Shown: positions 31,617-39,582 of the stretch, piece after piece | Layout: each line of letters begins with the position of its first letter | Position numbering within the stretch: position 1 is the stretch's first letter | NCBI GenBank assembly: GCA_035935465.1 | Contig: DASYXA010000120.1 | Location: 1-39,883 of the forward strand | DNA: 39,883 nt | Direction of reading: 5' to 3' | Source of the DNA: UBA4735 sp035935465 | GTDB taxonomy: Bacteria; Chloroflexota; Limnocylindria; P2-11E | The notes under the pieces: model-generated | The model's input: the letters and a program-made list of their open reading frames with translations, nothing else | What the model was told of the DNA's origin: nothing | The model's database searches: none | Made by a program: the position numbers and the translations under genes

Positions 31617-31661
31617 CACTAGATGTTGTGCCTCCTTCAGCGGCCGGTCCGATATCTTGTG
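31617..31661 (+). promoter_or_regulatory. Paired NrdR boxes upstream of nrdJ
   Basis: Box 1, CACTAGATGTTGTG (31617-31630), and box 2, TCCGATATCTTGTG (31648-31661), both fit the known NrdR-box pattern CACWATATATWGTG; box 1 fits better. Their starts are 31 bp apart, the three-helical-turn spacing usual for paired NrdR boxes. NrdR is the nucleotide-sensing repressor of ribonucleotide reductase genes. Here it would bind just downstream of the predicted transcript start. Confidence 0.7.
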
Positions 31662-31674
31662 GCGCGGAGGCTTT

Positions 31675-31753
31675 GAGGAGGAGAACGGACATGTCGCACG
31701 CTTCCGCGCATGCCACCAGCCAGCGGGACCCCCTCCTTCTATTGCTCCTCCTC
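31675..31753 (+). promoter_or_regulatory. Possible attenuator pairing in the nrdJ leader
   Basis: GAGGAGGAG (31675-31683), which contains the leader peptide's Shine-Dalgarno sequence, is exactly complementary to CTCCTCCTC (31745-31753), the last three Leu codons of the leader frame. A 9-bp RNA stem could therefore hide the leader's ribosome-binding site. The same C/T-rich codons could instead pair with the AGGAG before nrdJ. Confidence 0.4.
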
Positions 31754-31795
31754 CGTCCGTCCGTCGCCGTGATCACCACACCAACAACCCACTAG
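31691..31795 (+). CDS. Leu-run leader peptide upstream of nrdJ
   Basis: A 34-codon frame starting at ATG 31691 with a strong Shine-Dalgarno (GAGGAGGAG, about 7 nt upstream). It begins M-S-H-A-S-A-H, has seven consecutive Leu residues (codons CTC CTT CTA TTG CTC CTC CTC), then R-P-S-V-A-V-I and ends T-T-P-T-T-H. Its TAG stop (31793-31795) is part of the TAGGAG that serves as the nrdJ ribosome-binding site, so nrdJ translation can be coupled to it. It has no signal peptide layout. It looks like a regulatory upstream frame rather than a functional protein. Leu-run leaders are classically attached to leucine biosynthesis genes, so one before nrdJ is unexpected. Confidence 0.6.
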   Translation: MSHASAHATSQRDPLLLLLLLRPSVAVITTPTTH

Positions 31796-31805
31796 GAGCC
31801 CAGAA

Positions 31806-34592
31806 ATGGCTATTGCCGAACTACCGCCGCAGTCCGCCCGGCACGACCGCGAGTCCTCGGGGCTCCGCTTCGAGCGCTACTTCACGCGTGACGGCGAGCA
31901 CCCGTACGACGCGGTCGAGTGGGAGCTCCGCGACGCGGTCATCCCGGGCGACGGGGGGAATGTCTTCGAGCAGAAAGGCGTGGAGGTCCCGGCGTTCTGG
32001 TCCATGACCGCGACGAACGTCGTCGCGTCGAAGTACTTCCGCGGTAAGCTCGGGACCCCGGCCCGCGAGACGAGCGTGCGCCAGATGGTCGACCGGGTCG
32101 TCGACACGATCGCCCGGTGGGGCACCGAGAAGGGCTACTTCGCCGGTGGCGAGGACGCCGCGATCTTCTCCGACGAGCTGAAGTACCTGATGGTCCACCA
32201 GCACGCGTCGTTCAACTCGCCGGTGTGGTTCAACATCGGCGTGCCCGGCGCGCGCGCGCAGGCCGCGGCGTGCTTCATCCTGTCGGTCGAGGACTCGATG
32301 GACTCGATCCTCGACTGGTTCAAGACCGAAGGCGTGATCTTCAAGGGCGGCTCGGGCTCGGGGATCAACGTCTCGACCATCCGCTCGAGCAAGGAGCACC
32401 TTTCCGGCGGCGGGCTCGCGTCCGGGCCGGTGTCGTTCATGCGCGGCGCCGACTCCGTCGCGGGCTCGATCAAGTCGGGCGGCACGACGCGGCGCGCGGC
32501 GAAGATGGTCGTCCTCAACACCGACCATCCCGACGTGCGCGAGTTCATCTGGTGCAAGGCCAAGGAAGAGCAGAAGGCCTGGGCGCTCGGCGAGCAGGGC
32601 TACGACATGGGTCTGAACGGCGAGGCCTGGCAGTCGATCCAGTTCCAGAACGCGAACAACTCCGTGCGCGCGAGCGACGACTTCATGCGCGCGGCCCTCT
32701 CCGACGAGGACTGGCACCTCAAGGCCGTCGGCAACGGCGAGACCCTCGAGACCGTCAAGGCCCACCAGCTGCTGCGTGAGATCTCCGAGGCCGCGTGGGC
32801 CTGCGGTGACCCGGGCATGCAGTTCGACACGACGATCAACGACTGGCACACGCGGCCGGTCAGCGGCCGGATCAACGGCAGTAATCCGTGTTCCGAGTAC
32901 ATGAGCCTCGACGACACCGCTTGCAACCTCGCGAGCCTCAACCTCATGAAGTTCCGCCGCGCGGACGGCGAGTTCGACCCCGAGCGGTTCACCCGCGCCG
33001 TCGACCTCGTGTTCACGGCGCAGGAGATCCTCGTCGGCTCGACCGAGTACCCGACCGCGAAGATCACCGCGAACGCGCACGCGAACCGCGAGCTCGGCAT
33101 CGGCTACGCGAACCTCGGCGCGCTGCTCATGGACCGCGGCCTCGCGTACGACTCCGACGAGGGCCGTGGCTACGCCGCGGCGATCACCGCGCTCATGACC
33201 GGCGAGTCCTACGCGCAATCCGCGCGGATGGCCGGCGTCGTCGGCGCGTACGAGAACTACGCGAAGAACCAGACCGGGCACGACCGGGTCATGGAGATGC
33301 ACCGGCTGCACGCGTACCGGATCCGCGAAGAGATCGTCCCGTCGGACCTGCTCGGCGCGGCGCGCCAGGCGTGGGACGACGCCGTCGCGATCGGCAAGGT
33401 GAACGGGTTCCGCAACGCCCAGGCCAGCGTCCTCGCGCCGACCGGCACCATAAGTTTCATGATGGATTGCGACACCACCGGCGTGGAGCCGGACATCGCG
33501 CTCGTGAAGTACAAGAAGCTCGTCGGCGGCGGCGTGCTCAAGCTGGTCAACCAGACCGTCCCGTCGGCGCTCTCGAAGCTCGGCTACACCGAGAGCCAGG
33601 TCAGCGCGATCACCGCCCACATCGAGGCCAGCGGGACGATCGAGGGCGCGCCCGACCTCGCCGACCGCCACCTCTCGATCTTCGACTGCGCATTCAAGCC
33701 GCAGAACGGCACGCGGTCCATCTCGCACCTGGGCCATATCAAGATGATGGGCTCGGTCCAGCCGTTCATCTCCGGCGCCATCAGCAAGACCGTGAACCTC
33801 CCCGAGACGGCGTCCGTCGATGACGTGATGGACGCGTACGTCGAGGCGTGGAAGCACGGCGTCAAGGCGATCGCGATCTACCGCGACGGCAGCAAGAAGG
33901 TCCAGCCGCTCTCCACGGGCAAGGAGACCTCCAACGCGAAGAAGGGGGCCGCGGCGGTCACCGAGACGATCCTCGTCGCTCGGCCGCGCCGCCGCCTCGC
34001 CGACACGCGCGCTTCGCTCACCCACAAGTTCACGATCGAGGGGCACGAGGGTTACATCACGGTCGGCCTGTTCGAGGACAACACCCCGGGCGAGATCTTC
34101 GTCACCATGGCCAAGGAGGGGTCGACGCTCTCCGGGATGATGGACGCGTTCGCGACCAGCATCTCGCTCTCGCTCCAGTACGGGGTCCCGCTGGCCCACC
34201 TCGTCGAGAAGTTCGCCCACATGCGGTTCGAGCCCTCGGGCTGGACCGGCAACTCCGAGCTCGGGTTCGCGAAGTCGATCGTCGACTACGTGTTCCGCTG
34301 GCTCGGCTACCGCTTCCTCTCCAACGACGACAAGCTCGCGATCGGGCTCGTGCACACGAGCGAGATCGTCGACCCGGCGCCGCAGCTCGAGCTCCTCGGC
34401 AAGGCCATCTCGATGGCCGCGCCCGCAACGGCGGCGCAGGAGACCGTCTGGTCCGAGCCGGCCCACCTGGCCGCCCGTCGCCTGAATTCGACTCCCGACG
34501 CACCGCCCTGCCCGCGCTGCGGCTGGCTGACCGTTCGCAACGGCACCTGCCACAAGTGCGAGAACTGCGGCGAGACCACGGGGTGCAGCTAG
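31806..34592 (+). CDS. nrdJ: Vitamin B12-dependent (class II) ribonucleoside-diphosphate reductase
   Basis: A 928-residue adenosylcobalamin-dependent reductase that makes deoxyribonucleotides in the cytoplasm without needing oxygen. C156 in A-A-C-F-I-L-S-V-E-D and C373 in A-C-N-L-A-S-L-N-L form the redox pair. The thiyl-radical C362 lies in G-S-N-P-C-S-E-Y, with N and E of N-x-C-x-E intact. G-T-I-S-F-M-M-D-C-D-T-T-G-V-E-P-D closes the barrel. About residues 735-845 form the TSCPD domain. The C-terminus is a Cys-rich C-P-R-C-G, C-H-K-C, C-G-E-T-T-G-C module, likely zinc-binding and involved in re-reduction. ATG 31806 has AGGAG 6 nt upstream. The upstream region carries NrdR boxes and a leader peptide. 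No cobalamin riboswitch was recognised. Confidence 0.95.
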   Translation: MAIAELPPQSARHDRESSGLRFERYFTRDGEHPYDAVEWELRDAVIPGDGGNVFEQKGVEVPAFWSMTATNVVASKYFRGKLGTPARETSVRQMVDRVVDTIARWGTEKGYFAGGEDAAIFSDELKYLMVHQHASFNSPVWFNIGVPGARAQAAACFILSVEDSMDSILDWFKTEGVIFKGGSGSGINVSTIRSSKEHLSGGGLASGPVSFMRGADSVAGSIKSGGTTRRAAKMVVLNTDHPDVREFIWCKAKEEQKAWALGEQGYDMGLNGEAWQSIQFQNANNSVRASDDFMRAALSDEDWHLKAVGNGETLETVKAHQLLREISEAAWACGDPGMQFDTTINDWHTRPVSGRINGSNPCSEYMSLDDTACNLASLNLMKFRRADGEFDPERFTRAVDLVFTAQEILVGSTEYPTAKITANAHANRELGIGYANLGALLMDRGLAYDSDEGRGYAAAITALMTGESYAQSARMAGVVGAYENYAKNQTGHDRVMEMHRLHAYRIREEIVPSDLLGAARQAWDDAVAIGKVNGFRNAQASVLAPTGTISFMMDCDTTGVEPDIALVKYKKLVGGGVLKLVNQTVPSALSKLGYTESQVSAITAHIEASGTIEGAPDLADRHLSIFDCAFKPQNGTRSISHLGHIKMMGSVQPFISGAISKTVNLPETASVDDVMDAYVEAWKHGVKAIAIYRDGSKKVQPLSTGKETSNAKKGAAAVTETILVARPRRRLADTRASLTHKFTIEGHEGYITVGLFEDNTPGEIFVTMAKEGSTLSGMMDAFATSISLSLQYGVPLAHLVEKFAHMRFEPSGWTGNSELGFAKSIVDYVFRWLGYRFLSNDDKLAIGLVHTSEIVDPAPQLELLGKAISMAAPATAAQETVWSEPAHLAARRLNSTPDAPPCPRCGWLTVRNGTCHKCENCGETTGCS

Positions 34593-34647
34593 CACCCCCT
34601 CACTGAGTCAGGCCCTGGCCGGCCCGCCCGTCGGCCAGTACGCCTTT

Positions 34648-34692
34648 CGGCCCGGCGGTTCCTGCTCCCCTGGACCGCCGGGCCGTTCTCTC
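34648..34692 (+). terminator. Terminator after nrdJ
   Basis: A perfect 12-bp stem (34648-34659 with 34674-34685), 14-nt loop, followed by TTCTCTCTCC. This is the clearest feature of the 34593-34966 gap. Confidence 0.7.
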
Positions 34693-34797
34693 TCCGCCGG
34701 TCGTTCGTCGTGCGGTCCAGGAACGGCGCGACGCCCCAGGACGATCACGACGTCAACCCGTAGCCGATCGACCTTCTGCCGCTTCGCGCGCGCCCGT

Positions 34798-34815
34798 TGT
34801 AACGCGCCGGTAACG
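34798..34815 (+). promoter_or_regulatory. Heptamer direct repeat upstream of the VanW-family gene
   Basis: TGTAACG, 4 bp, GGTAACG (11-bp period), about 150 bp before the VanW start. It has the same geometry as the repeats at 19266, 28449 and 30564 but a different core (GTAACG versus TGAACG). The rest of the gap to 34966 shows no gene. Confidence 0.3.
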
Positions 34816-34966
34816 GGCACAGCGGCCGGTCGGTCGAATGGTCGGCGGTACGAGGTATGCGTGCGAAGTCGGACGCGCGATCCGGGAACCACCGGCACCA
34901 TCGCCGCGTCGATAGGGCGAGGCGTGCGCTCGGCGAACGAGCGGCGGCGCGCACGGGGAGGTCCAG

Positions 34967-36757
34967 ATGGCCGTCATCGCGAAAGCGGCGGAGCGCTACG
35001 CGACGCGGCCCCGCTGGGGACGCCTGCTCCTCCCATTCATCGCCGCGGCCGCGCTCTGCGCGCTCGGGGTCGGTACCGCTGCGGCCTTCGCCGATCGCGC
35101 GCTGCCGCGCCTGAGCGTCGGCGGCGTCGAGGTCGGCGCCCTTGGCGCCGCCGAGCTGCGGGAGCGCCTCGGGCAGGAGGCCGCGCGGCCGTGGGCCGCG
35201 TCCAGCGTCACGGTGCGCGGCCCGGACGGCCTGAGCTGGACCACGACGAATGCGGACCTCGCGATCGCGCCCGATGTGGACCGGGCGATCGCGGAGGTGC
35301 TCGCGTATGGCCACACCGGCTCGCTGGCCCAGCGGCTCGTCGCGTGGGCGAACGCGCTCCGCGGCCACGCCGCGATCCCGTTCGCGATGCGGAGCGATGG
35401 CGCCGCGGTCGACGCCTGGATCGGCACGATCGCCGCGAGCCTCGACCGGCCCGCGGTCGACGGGGCGATCGTCGAGACGGTCCACGGCATCGACGTGACG
35501 CCCGCGGTCATCGGTCGCCGGACCGATCGGGCGGCCCTCCGTCACGCGCTCCTGACGCCCGCGGCACTCGCGGATCGGGCCGTCGCGCTGCCGGTCCGCG
35601 AGACGTACCCGTCGGTGGACCCGAGCGGCATCCGCGACGCCGCGGCGAAGGCGCGCGCGGCGACGACCGCGCTGCGGATCTCCGCCGGGGATCGCACCGT
35701 GACCGAGGACCCGGCCGGGCTCGCGACGCTCCTCGTGATCGAGAAGGGCATCGCCGGGCCGGACGAGCTCGACCCGATCCCCGCGGGTGCCTCCGCGTCC
35801 GCGACGCGGTACATCTACCGAGCCCGGTTCGACGAAGCGGCGATCACGCGGTGGGTGAGCCGGCTCGCCGCGCTCCTCGACCACCCCGCGAAGAGCGCCA
35901 CCTACGCGGTGCGGCCGGACGGGTCGCTCGCCGTCGTGCCCTCGGTCGATGGCATCACGATCGATCAGCAGCAGCTCGCGATCGACGTAAGGGCCCGGCT
36001 CTTCACGGAGGCGGCGGCGCCGCGCGAGATCGCGCCGGCCTTCGCCGCAGACCCCGCGGCGTTCACGACCGAGCAGGCGCGAGAGTACGCGCCGCGGATG
36101 ACCCAGGTCGCGACCTTCACCACGACCTATCCCGCGAACGCGGCGCGTCACGCGAACATCACCACCGGCGCGATGCAGTTCAACGACCTGGTGCTGGTAC
36201 CCGGCGCGTCGTTCAGCTTCTGGGACCGGCTCGGCCCGGTCACGGTCGAGCGCGGGTACGCGTTCGCCGGCGCGATCATCAACAACACGTCGGACGAGAA
36301 CGTGATCGGCGGCGGTCTCTGCCAGGTGTCGACGACCCTGTTCAACGCGGTCGCCCGGGCGGGCTACGAGATCGTCGAGCGGCACGCGCACGGCTACTAC
36401 ATCGACCGCTACCCGCTCGGCTTCGACGCCGCGGTGTTCGAGCCGGGCGTCGACTTCAAGTGGAAGAACGACACCCCGTACCCGGTGCTCATCAAGGCCT
36501 ACGCCGCAGCCGCGGCCCTCCGGTTCGACCTCATCAGCGTGCCCACCGGCCGGCGGGTCGTGATCGGCGACCCGGTGCAGTGGAACCTCCGCTACCCCGC
36601 GCCCGATCAGCCGGCCGACCCGGCCTATCTGCCGGGCGGGGTCACTCCGGGCCGGGACGTCGCCCGGACCTGGACCGTCTGGCAAGGGGACACCGTGGTC
36701 CACCAGCAGACGTTCAGCAGCCACTACGTGCCGGTCTGGGGTGGCCCCGCGCGCTAG
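34967..36757 (+). CDS. VanW-family protein with peptidoglycan-binding-like repeats
   Basis: A 596-residue membrane-anchored or secreted protein with one N-terminal helix (about residues 20-42). Two PG_binding_4-like regions follow (about 75-200 and 225-360); each has a G-x-x-(V/I)-x-x-x-x-D-x-x-x-(L/A) pattern. The VanW domain is at about 378-515, with G-A-M-Q-F-N-D, V-L-V-P-G-A-S-F-S-F-W-D, G-Y-x-F-A-G-A-I-I-N, G-G-G-L-C-Q-V-S-T-T-L-F-N-A and H-x-H-G-Y-Y-I-D-R-Y-P-L-G-F-D-A-A-V. All the conserved VanW positions are present. The ATG has GGGAGG 6 nt upstream. The family is associated with the cell wall; the molecular role of VanW is not established. It has no vancomycin-resistance neighbours here, so resistance is not implied. 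Confidence 0.9.
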   Translation: MAVIAKAAERYATRPRWGRLLLPFIAAAALCALGVGTAAAFADRALPRLSVGGVEVGALGAAELRERLGQEAARPWAASSVTVRGPDGLSWTTTNADLAIAPDVDRAIAEVLAYGHTGSLAQRLVAWANALRGHAAIPFAMRSDGAAVDAWIGTIAASLDRPAVDGAIVETVHGIDVTPAVIGRRTDRAALRHALLTPAALADRAVALPVRETYPSVDPSGIRDAAAKARAATTALRISAGDRTVTEDPAGLATLLVIEKGIAGPDELDPIPAGASASATRYIYRARFDEAAITRWVSRLAALLDHPAKSATYAVRPDGSLAVVPSVDGITIDQQQLAIDVRARLFTEAAAPREIAPAFAADPAAFTTEQAREYAPRMTQVATFTTTYPANAARHANITTGAMQFNDLVLVPGASFSFWDRLGPVTVERGYAFAGAIINNTSDENVIGGGLCQVSTTLFNAVARAGYEIVERHAHGYYIDRYPLGFDAAVFEPGVDFKWKNDTPYPVLIKAYAAAAALRFDLISVPTGRRVVIGDPVQWNLRYPAPDQPADPAYLPGGVTPGRDVARTWTVWQGDTVVHQQTFSSHYVPVWGGPAR

Positions 36758-36822
36758 CCGCCCTGATTTCCGGCCCTTTTGGGGCGTCGTGAGGCGGCGT
36801 AGCAGAGCGGCCAGCCGGGCCG

Positions 36823-36828
36823 TTAGTT
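36823..36828 (+). promoter_or_regulatory. Possible -10 box of a leaderless DUF5667 transcript
   Basis: TTAGTT at 36823-36828 is followed by 6 nt and GTG 36835. It matches the spacing, but not the TAG core, of the other leaderless boxes. No Shine-Dalgarno sequence precedes the GTG. Confidence 0.25.
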
Positions 36829-36834
36829 CCCCTG

Positions 36835-37989
36835 GTGAGCGGACGGCGCCCGCGGAATGACTTCACCGAGAACCTGGAGGCGGTCGCCCGCGGGGTCCGG
36901 CGCCTGGAGCAGATCCAGGACCCGATCCTGCGGCAGGCGGTCGCCGCGGCCCTCCGCCTGCGCGAGCGCGAGCTGCGCCTCGACCCGGCCAGCCGCGTCC
37001 GGATGCGCAACACCGTCCTCGCGGCCCTCGCTCCGGCGAAGCCGACCCTCGGTGATCGCGTGTACGGCGCGTTCGCCCTCATCGGCGCGCCCGCGCCTTT
37101 GCTCGTCAGCGCGCTCGTCGTCATGCTCCTCCTCGCGGGGGTGGTCGGCGGCGCGGCCGTCGCAAGCGCGGACTCGCTCCCCGACGACCCCCTGTACGGG
37201 TTCAAGCTCGCCGGCGAGCAGCTGCGACTCGCGATCGCGATCAGCGCCGAGGACCGCGCAGCGGTCGAGCTCTCGATCGCCGAGCACCGGCTCCTCGAGG
37301 CCGAGCGCCTCGCGACGAGCGGGCGCGAGGACGACGCGATCATCGCGACGGCGAGCTACGGCAGCTCGCTCGCGGATGCCGCCGCGGATCTCGCGACGGT
37401 GGAGTCGACCGACCCGGGGACGGCCGCGCTGGTCACCCAGCTCCAGCAGTCGCTCACCGCGAGCCGGGAGCGCGTCGCCGCGACCGCGACGAAGCTCGCG
37501 GCGGATCCGCGCACAGCGGGGACCGCGCAGGTCCTGGCCGCGGTGTCCGCGACCTCGGCCCCGAGCAGGGACTCCCCCGCGACGAAGATCGCGGATCAGG
37601 CCGCGGCGATCACCGCGCGGCTCGCGACGGTGGCCGATGATCGCGCGCGACTGGCCGATCCGAAGCGGATCGCTGTGCCAGGCGCGAGCGTCACGCCGCG
37701 CACCGATCCGCCGACCGCGACCGACGCGACGGCTGCCGCGCCGACGACGACGCGAACCGCGCGTCCGGCGGCGAGCGCATCGCTGCGTCCCGCCAGGGTG
37801 GCGACGTCGACGAACACCGCCACCGCGAGGCCGACCGCGCGCGCTGAGCGGACACCCCCGGCGAACGCGAGCGCGGTGCGGCGGGCCGCCGAGAAGGCCC
37901 GGGAAGCGGCGCGGCGGGCGCACGAGGCCGCCCTGCGCGCCCGCGAGGCCGCATCGCACGGGGATGACCACGGCGACTCCGGTGACTGA
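36835..37989 (+). CDS. DUF5667 membrane protein
   Basis: A 384-residue protein. Residues about 1-60 are cytoplasmic and charged (R-R-L-E-Q-I-Q-D-P, R-L-R-E-R-E-L). A single helix lies at about 82-105, followed by the DUF5667 hallmark A-D-S-L-P-D-D-P-L-Y-G-F-K-L-A-G-E-Q. An extracytoplasmic helical domain runs to about residue 235. The rest is a long Ala/Thr/Pro/Arg-rich tail with a final coiled-coil-like R-R-A-A-E-K-A-R-E-A-A-R-R-A-H-E segment and an acidic His/Asp end. DUF5667 proteins usually sit beside an ECF sigma factor and act like anti-sigma partners, but no sigma factor gene is adjacent here. The tail resembles histone-H1-like basic tails, unusual on an outer-face domain. Confidence 0.85.
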   Translation: MSGRRPRNDFTENLEAVARGVRRLEQIQDPILRQAVAAALRLRERELRLDPASRVRMRNTVLAALAPAKPTLGDRVYGAFALIGAPAPLLVSALVVMLLLAGVVGGAAVASADSLPDDPLYGFKLAGEQLRLAIAISAEDRAAVELSIAEHRLLEAERLATSGREDDAIIATASYGSSLADAAADLATVESTDPGTAALVTQLQQSLTASRERVAATATKLAADPRTAGTAQVLAAVSATSAPSRDSPATKIADQAAAITARLATVADDRARLADPKRIAVPGASVTPRTDPPTATDATAAAPTTTRTARPAASASLRPARVATSTNTATARPTARAERTPPANASAVRRAAEKAREAARRAHEAALRAREAASHGDDHGDSGD

Positions 37990-38000
37990 TCGCTGACCTG

Positions 38001-38035
38001 CCCGCGGCCGGCGTCGGGCTCGTCCCGGTCGCGGG
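38001..38035 (+). terminator. Hairpin between DUF5667 gene and cinA
   Basis: An 11-bp GC-rich stem (38001-38011 with 38025-38035, one G-T pair) and a 13-nt loop lie between two convergent genes. No clear T tract follows on either strand, so it is a weak bidirectional terminator candidate. Confidence 0.45.
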
Positions 38036-38059
38036 CGTCCGATGTCGCGATCGTGTTGC

Positions 38060-39205
38060 CTAGGGTCCGTTCAGCGCGCGGCGGATGAGATCGAGCGCGG
38101 CGAGCGCCGCGCGCCGGCGGCCCTCGGGCGCCGACCGGTAGCGCACCGTCGCCCGCCGCGCCTCGCGCGCGGGTATGCGGACGAGCAGCGCCGTCTCGGT
38201 GTCGCCGGCCGGGGCGACGCACACGACGTCCGCCCCAAGCTGCGCGGCCGCGGCCTCGAGCACCCGCTCGTCGGCGCCCGGCAGCACGACTGCACCCGCG
38301 AGCCAGGCCGCGCTGCCCTCGGTCTCGGTGAGCGCGCGCGCGATCTCGCCGCCGGTGAGCGCCTCCGCGACCGCGAGCCGCCAGCCACGTGCCGCGAGCG
38401 CGCGGCCGACGACGCTCCCGAGCGTGTCGTCGTCGGCGCCCCAGACGTGCTGACCGATCCGCTCGCGGATCAGTCGCTCCATCGCCGCGATGCGGGCAGC
38501 CACGGCCGCCCCGTCGCCGCCCTTGTCCGTGATCCGCACGTGCACGCCGTCGTTCTTCGCGTACGTCGCGACCGTCGGGGCGGTCGACCGCACGAGCTCA
38601 TCGAGCGCTTCCTCGACGCTCGACTCGCCGATCCCCAGCAGCTTCAGCGTCCGCGAGCGCAGCACGCTCCCGTCGCCGAGGGACGGCTCGACCTCGACCT
38701 CCCACATGCGGGTCATCTCGCGCGGGACGCCGGGCATCGCCACGATCCGCTTCCCGTCGCGGCGGACGTCCCAGCCCGGCGCCGTTCCGAGCGGATTCGC
38801 GAGCGCGCGGGCCGACGGGATGAGCCAGGCCTGCTTGCGGTTCCGCTCGGGCATCGGCGCGCCGCGGCCGGCGAACCATGCCTCGAGGTCGCGCTCGAGC
38901 GCCCGATCGACCGCCGGCGTCTCGCCCAGGGCCGCCGCGATGGCCTCGCGCGTGAGGTCGTCTTCGGTCGGCCCGAGGCCCCCGGTGCAGACGACCAGGT
39001 CGCTCCGCTCGACCGCCTGGCGGACGGCACCGGTCGCCCGGACGAGGTTGTCCCCGACCGTGGACAGGTGCAGGAGGTCGATCCCCAAGCCTGCCAGGCG
39101 ACCGGCCAAATAGGCCGAATTCGTGTCGACGATCTGGCCGAGCAGGAGCTCCGTGCCGATGGACAGCAGCTCAGCGCGCAGGTCCGTCACCTCCCTGACC
39201 GGCAT
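38060..39205 (-). CDS. cinA: CinA family protein with a degenerate C-terminal domain
   Basis: A 381-residue CinA-like protein. The N-terminal MoCF/COG1058-type domain (about residues 10-175) is well preserved: L-L-S-I-G-T-E-L-L-L-G-Q-I-V-D-T-N, S-T-V-G-D-N, C-T-G-G-L-G-P-T-E-D-D-L-T-R-E. The family hydrolyses ADP-ribose or related dinucleotides. The C-terminal PncC-type domain (about residues 255-370), normally an NMN amidohydrolase, has A-V-A-E-A-L-T-G-G where the family has A-E-S-C-T-G-G. The catalytic Ser is Ala, and the A-Y-S-N-E-x-K segment with the catalytic Lys reads L-P-G-A-D-E-R. That domain is probably inactive. ATG 39205 is chosen; GTG 39190 (M-T-D-L-R-A-E-L-L-S) also fits the family start. 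Confidence 0.85.
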   Translation of the reverse strand: MPVREVTDLRAELLSIGTELLLGQIVDTNSAYLAGRLAGLGIDLLHLSTVGDNLVRATGAVRQAVERSDLVVCTGGLGPTEDDLTREAIAAALGETPAVDRALERDLEAWFAGRGAPMPERNRKQAWLIPSARALANPLGTAPGWDVRRDGKRIVAMPGVPREMTRMWEVEVEPSLGDGSVLRSRTLKLLGIGESSVEEALDELVRSTAPTVATYAKNDGVHVRITDKGGDGAAVAARIAAMERLIRERIGQHVWGADDDTLGSVVGRALAARGWRLAVAEALTGGEIARALTETEGSAAWLAGAVVLPGADERVLEAAAAQLGADVVCVAPAGDTETALLVRIPAREARRATVRYRSAPEGRRRAALAALDLIRRALNGP

Positions 39206-39272
39206 GGCACGGCGCTTGCATCCCAAGCGACCGACTGAACACGACTTCCCAACCCTTCCCTTCCTCACCACG

Positions 39273-39301
39273 AAGCCCCGCCCCTGTGGCGGGGTTTTGT
39301 G
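39273..39301 (+). terminator. Plus-strand intrinsic terminator between cinA and the DUF5679 gene
   Basis: A 10-bp stem (39273-39282 with 39288-39297, including CCCCGCC/GGCGGGG) with a CCTGT loop and TTTTGT at the end. It works only for plus-strand transcription, yet no plus-strand gene lies between here and the convergent hairpin near 38001. It may stop antisense RNA through cinA or protect the next promoter. Confidence 0.6.
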
Positions 39302-39315
39302 GGTCTCGGGTCGAA

Positions 39316-39321
39316 TAGGGT
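39316..39321 (+). promoter_or_regulatory. Candidate -10 box of the DUF5679 gene
   Basis: TAGGGT, matching the TAGNNT boxes elsewhere, 81 nt before the GTG start. No convincing -35 is visible. Confidence 0.3.
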
Positions 39322-39402
39322 GGGGGTACGATACCCGCCGCTTCGCATGGGCCCGCAGCGCGCTCGTGCCGTCGCGTCGAGATCCGCGCGTGGAGGTGAC
39401 CG

Positions 39403-39546
39403 GTGGCTACCGGATACTGCGTGAAGTGCAAGGCCTCGCGGGAGATCAAGGACGCGAAGGCCATCACGATGAAGAACGGCCGGCCCGCGACCCAGGGCAT
39501 CTGCCCGGTCTGCGGAACGAAGATCTTCAAGATCGGCGCGTCCTGA
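39403..39546 (+). CDS. DUF5679-type mini zinc-ribbon protein
   Basis: A 47-residue protein: M-A-T-G-Y-C-V-K-C-K, then K-x-x-T-M-K-N-G-R-P-A-T-Q-G, then C-P-V-C-G-T-K-I-F-K-I-G. Two C-x-x-C pairs 26-29 residues apart form one zinc ribbon. This is the DUF5679 layout, small proteins common in Chloroflexota and some Actinobacteria, of unknown function. GTG 39403 has GGAGGT at 39392-39397 with a 5-nt spacer. It stands alone between a promoter-like box and a strong terminator. Confidence 0.85.
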   Translation: MATGYCVKCKASREIKDAKAITMKNGRPATQGICPVCGTKIFKIGAS

Positions 39547-39582
39547 GCCGCTCGGTACACGAGCCTGCGGGCTGACGAAACG

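Noticed and set aside
31617..31805. Cobalamin riboswitch upstream of the B12-dependent reductase
   Set aside because: I looked for the conserved B12-box and core elements and did not find them. The region is explained by NrdR boxes and the leader frame.
31821..34595. A 924-codon minus-strand open frame opposite nrdJ
   Set aside because: It is a codon-bias shadow of a confidently identified gene. It has no motifs and no promoter.
34967..36757. Vancomycin-resistance locus
   Set aside because: VanW-domain proteins are widespread without vanHAX genes, and none are present here.
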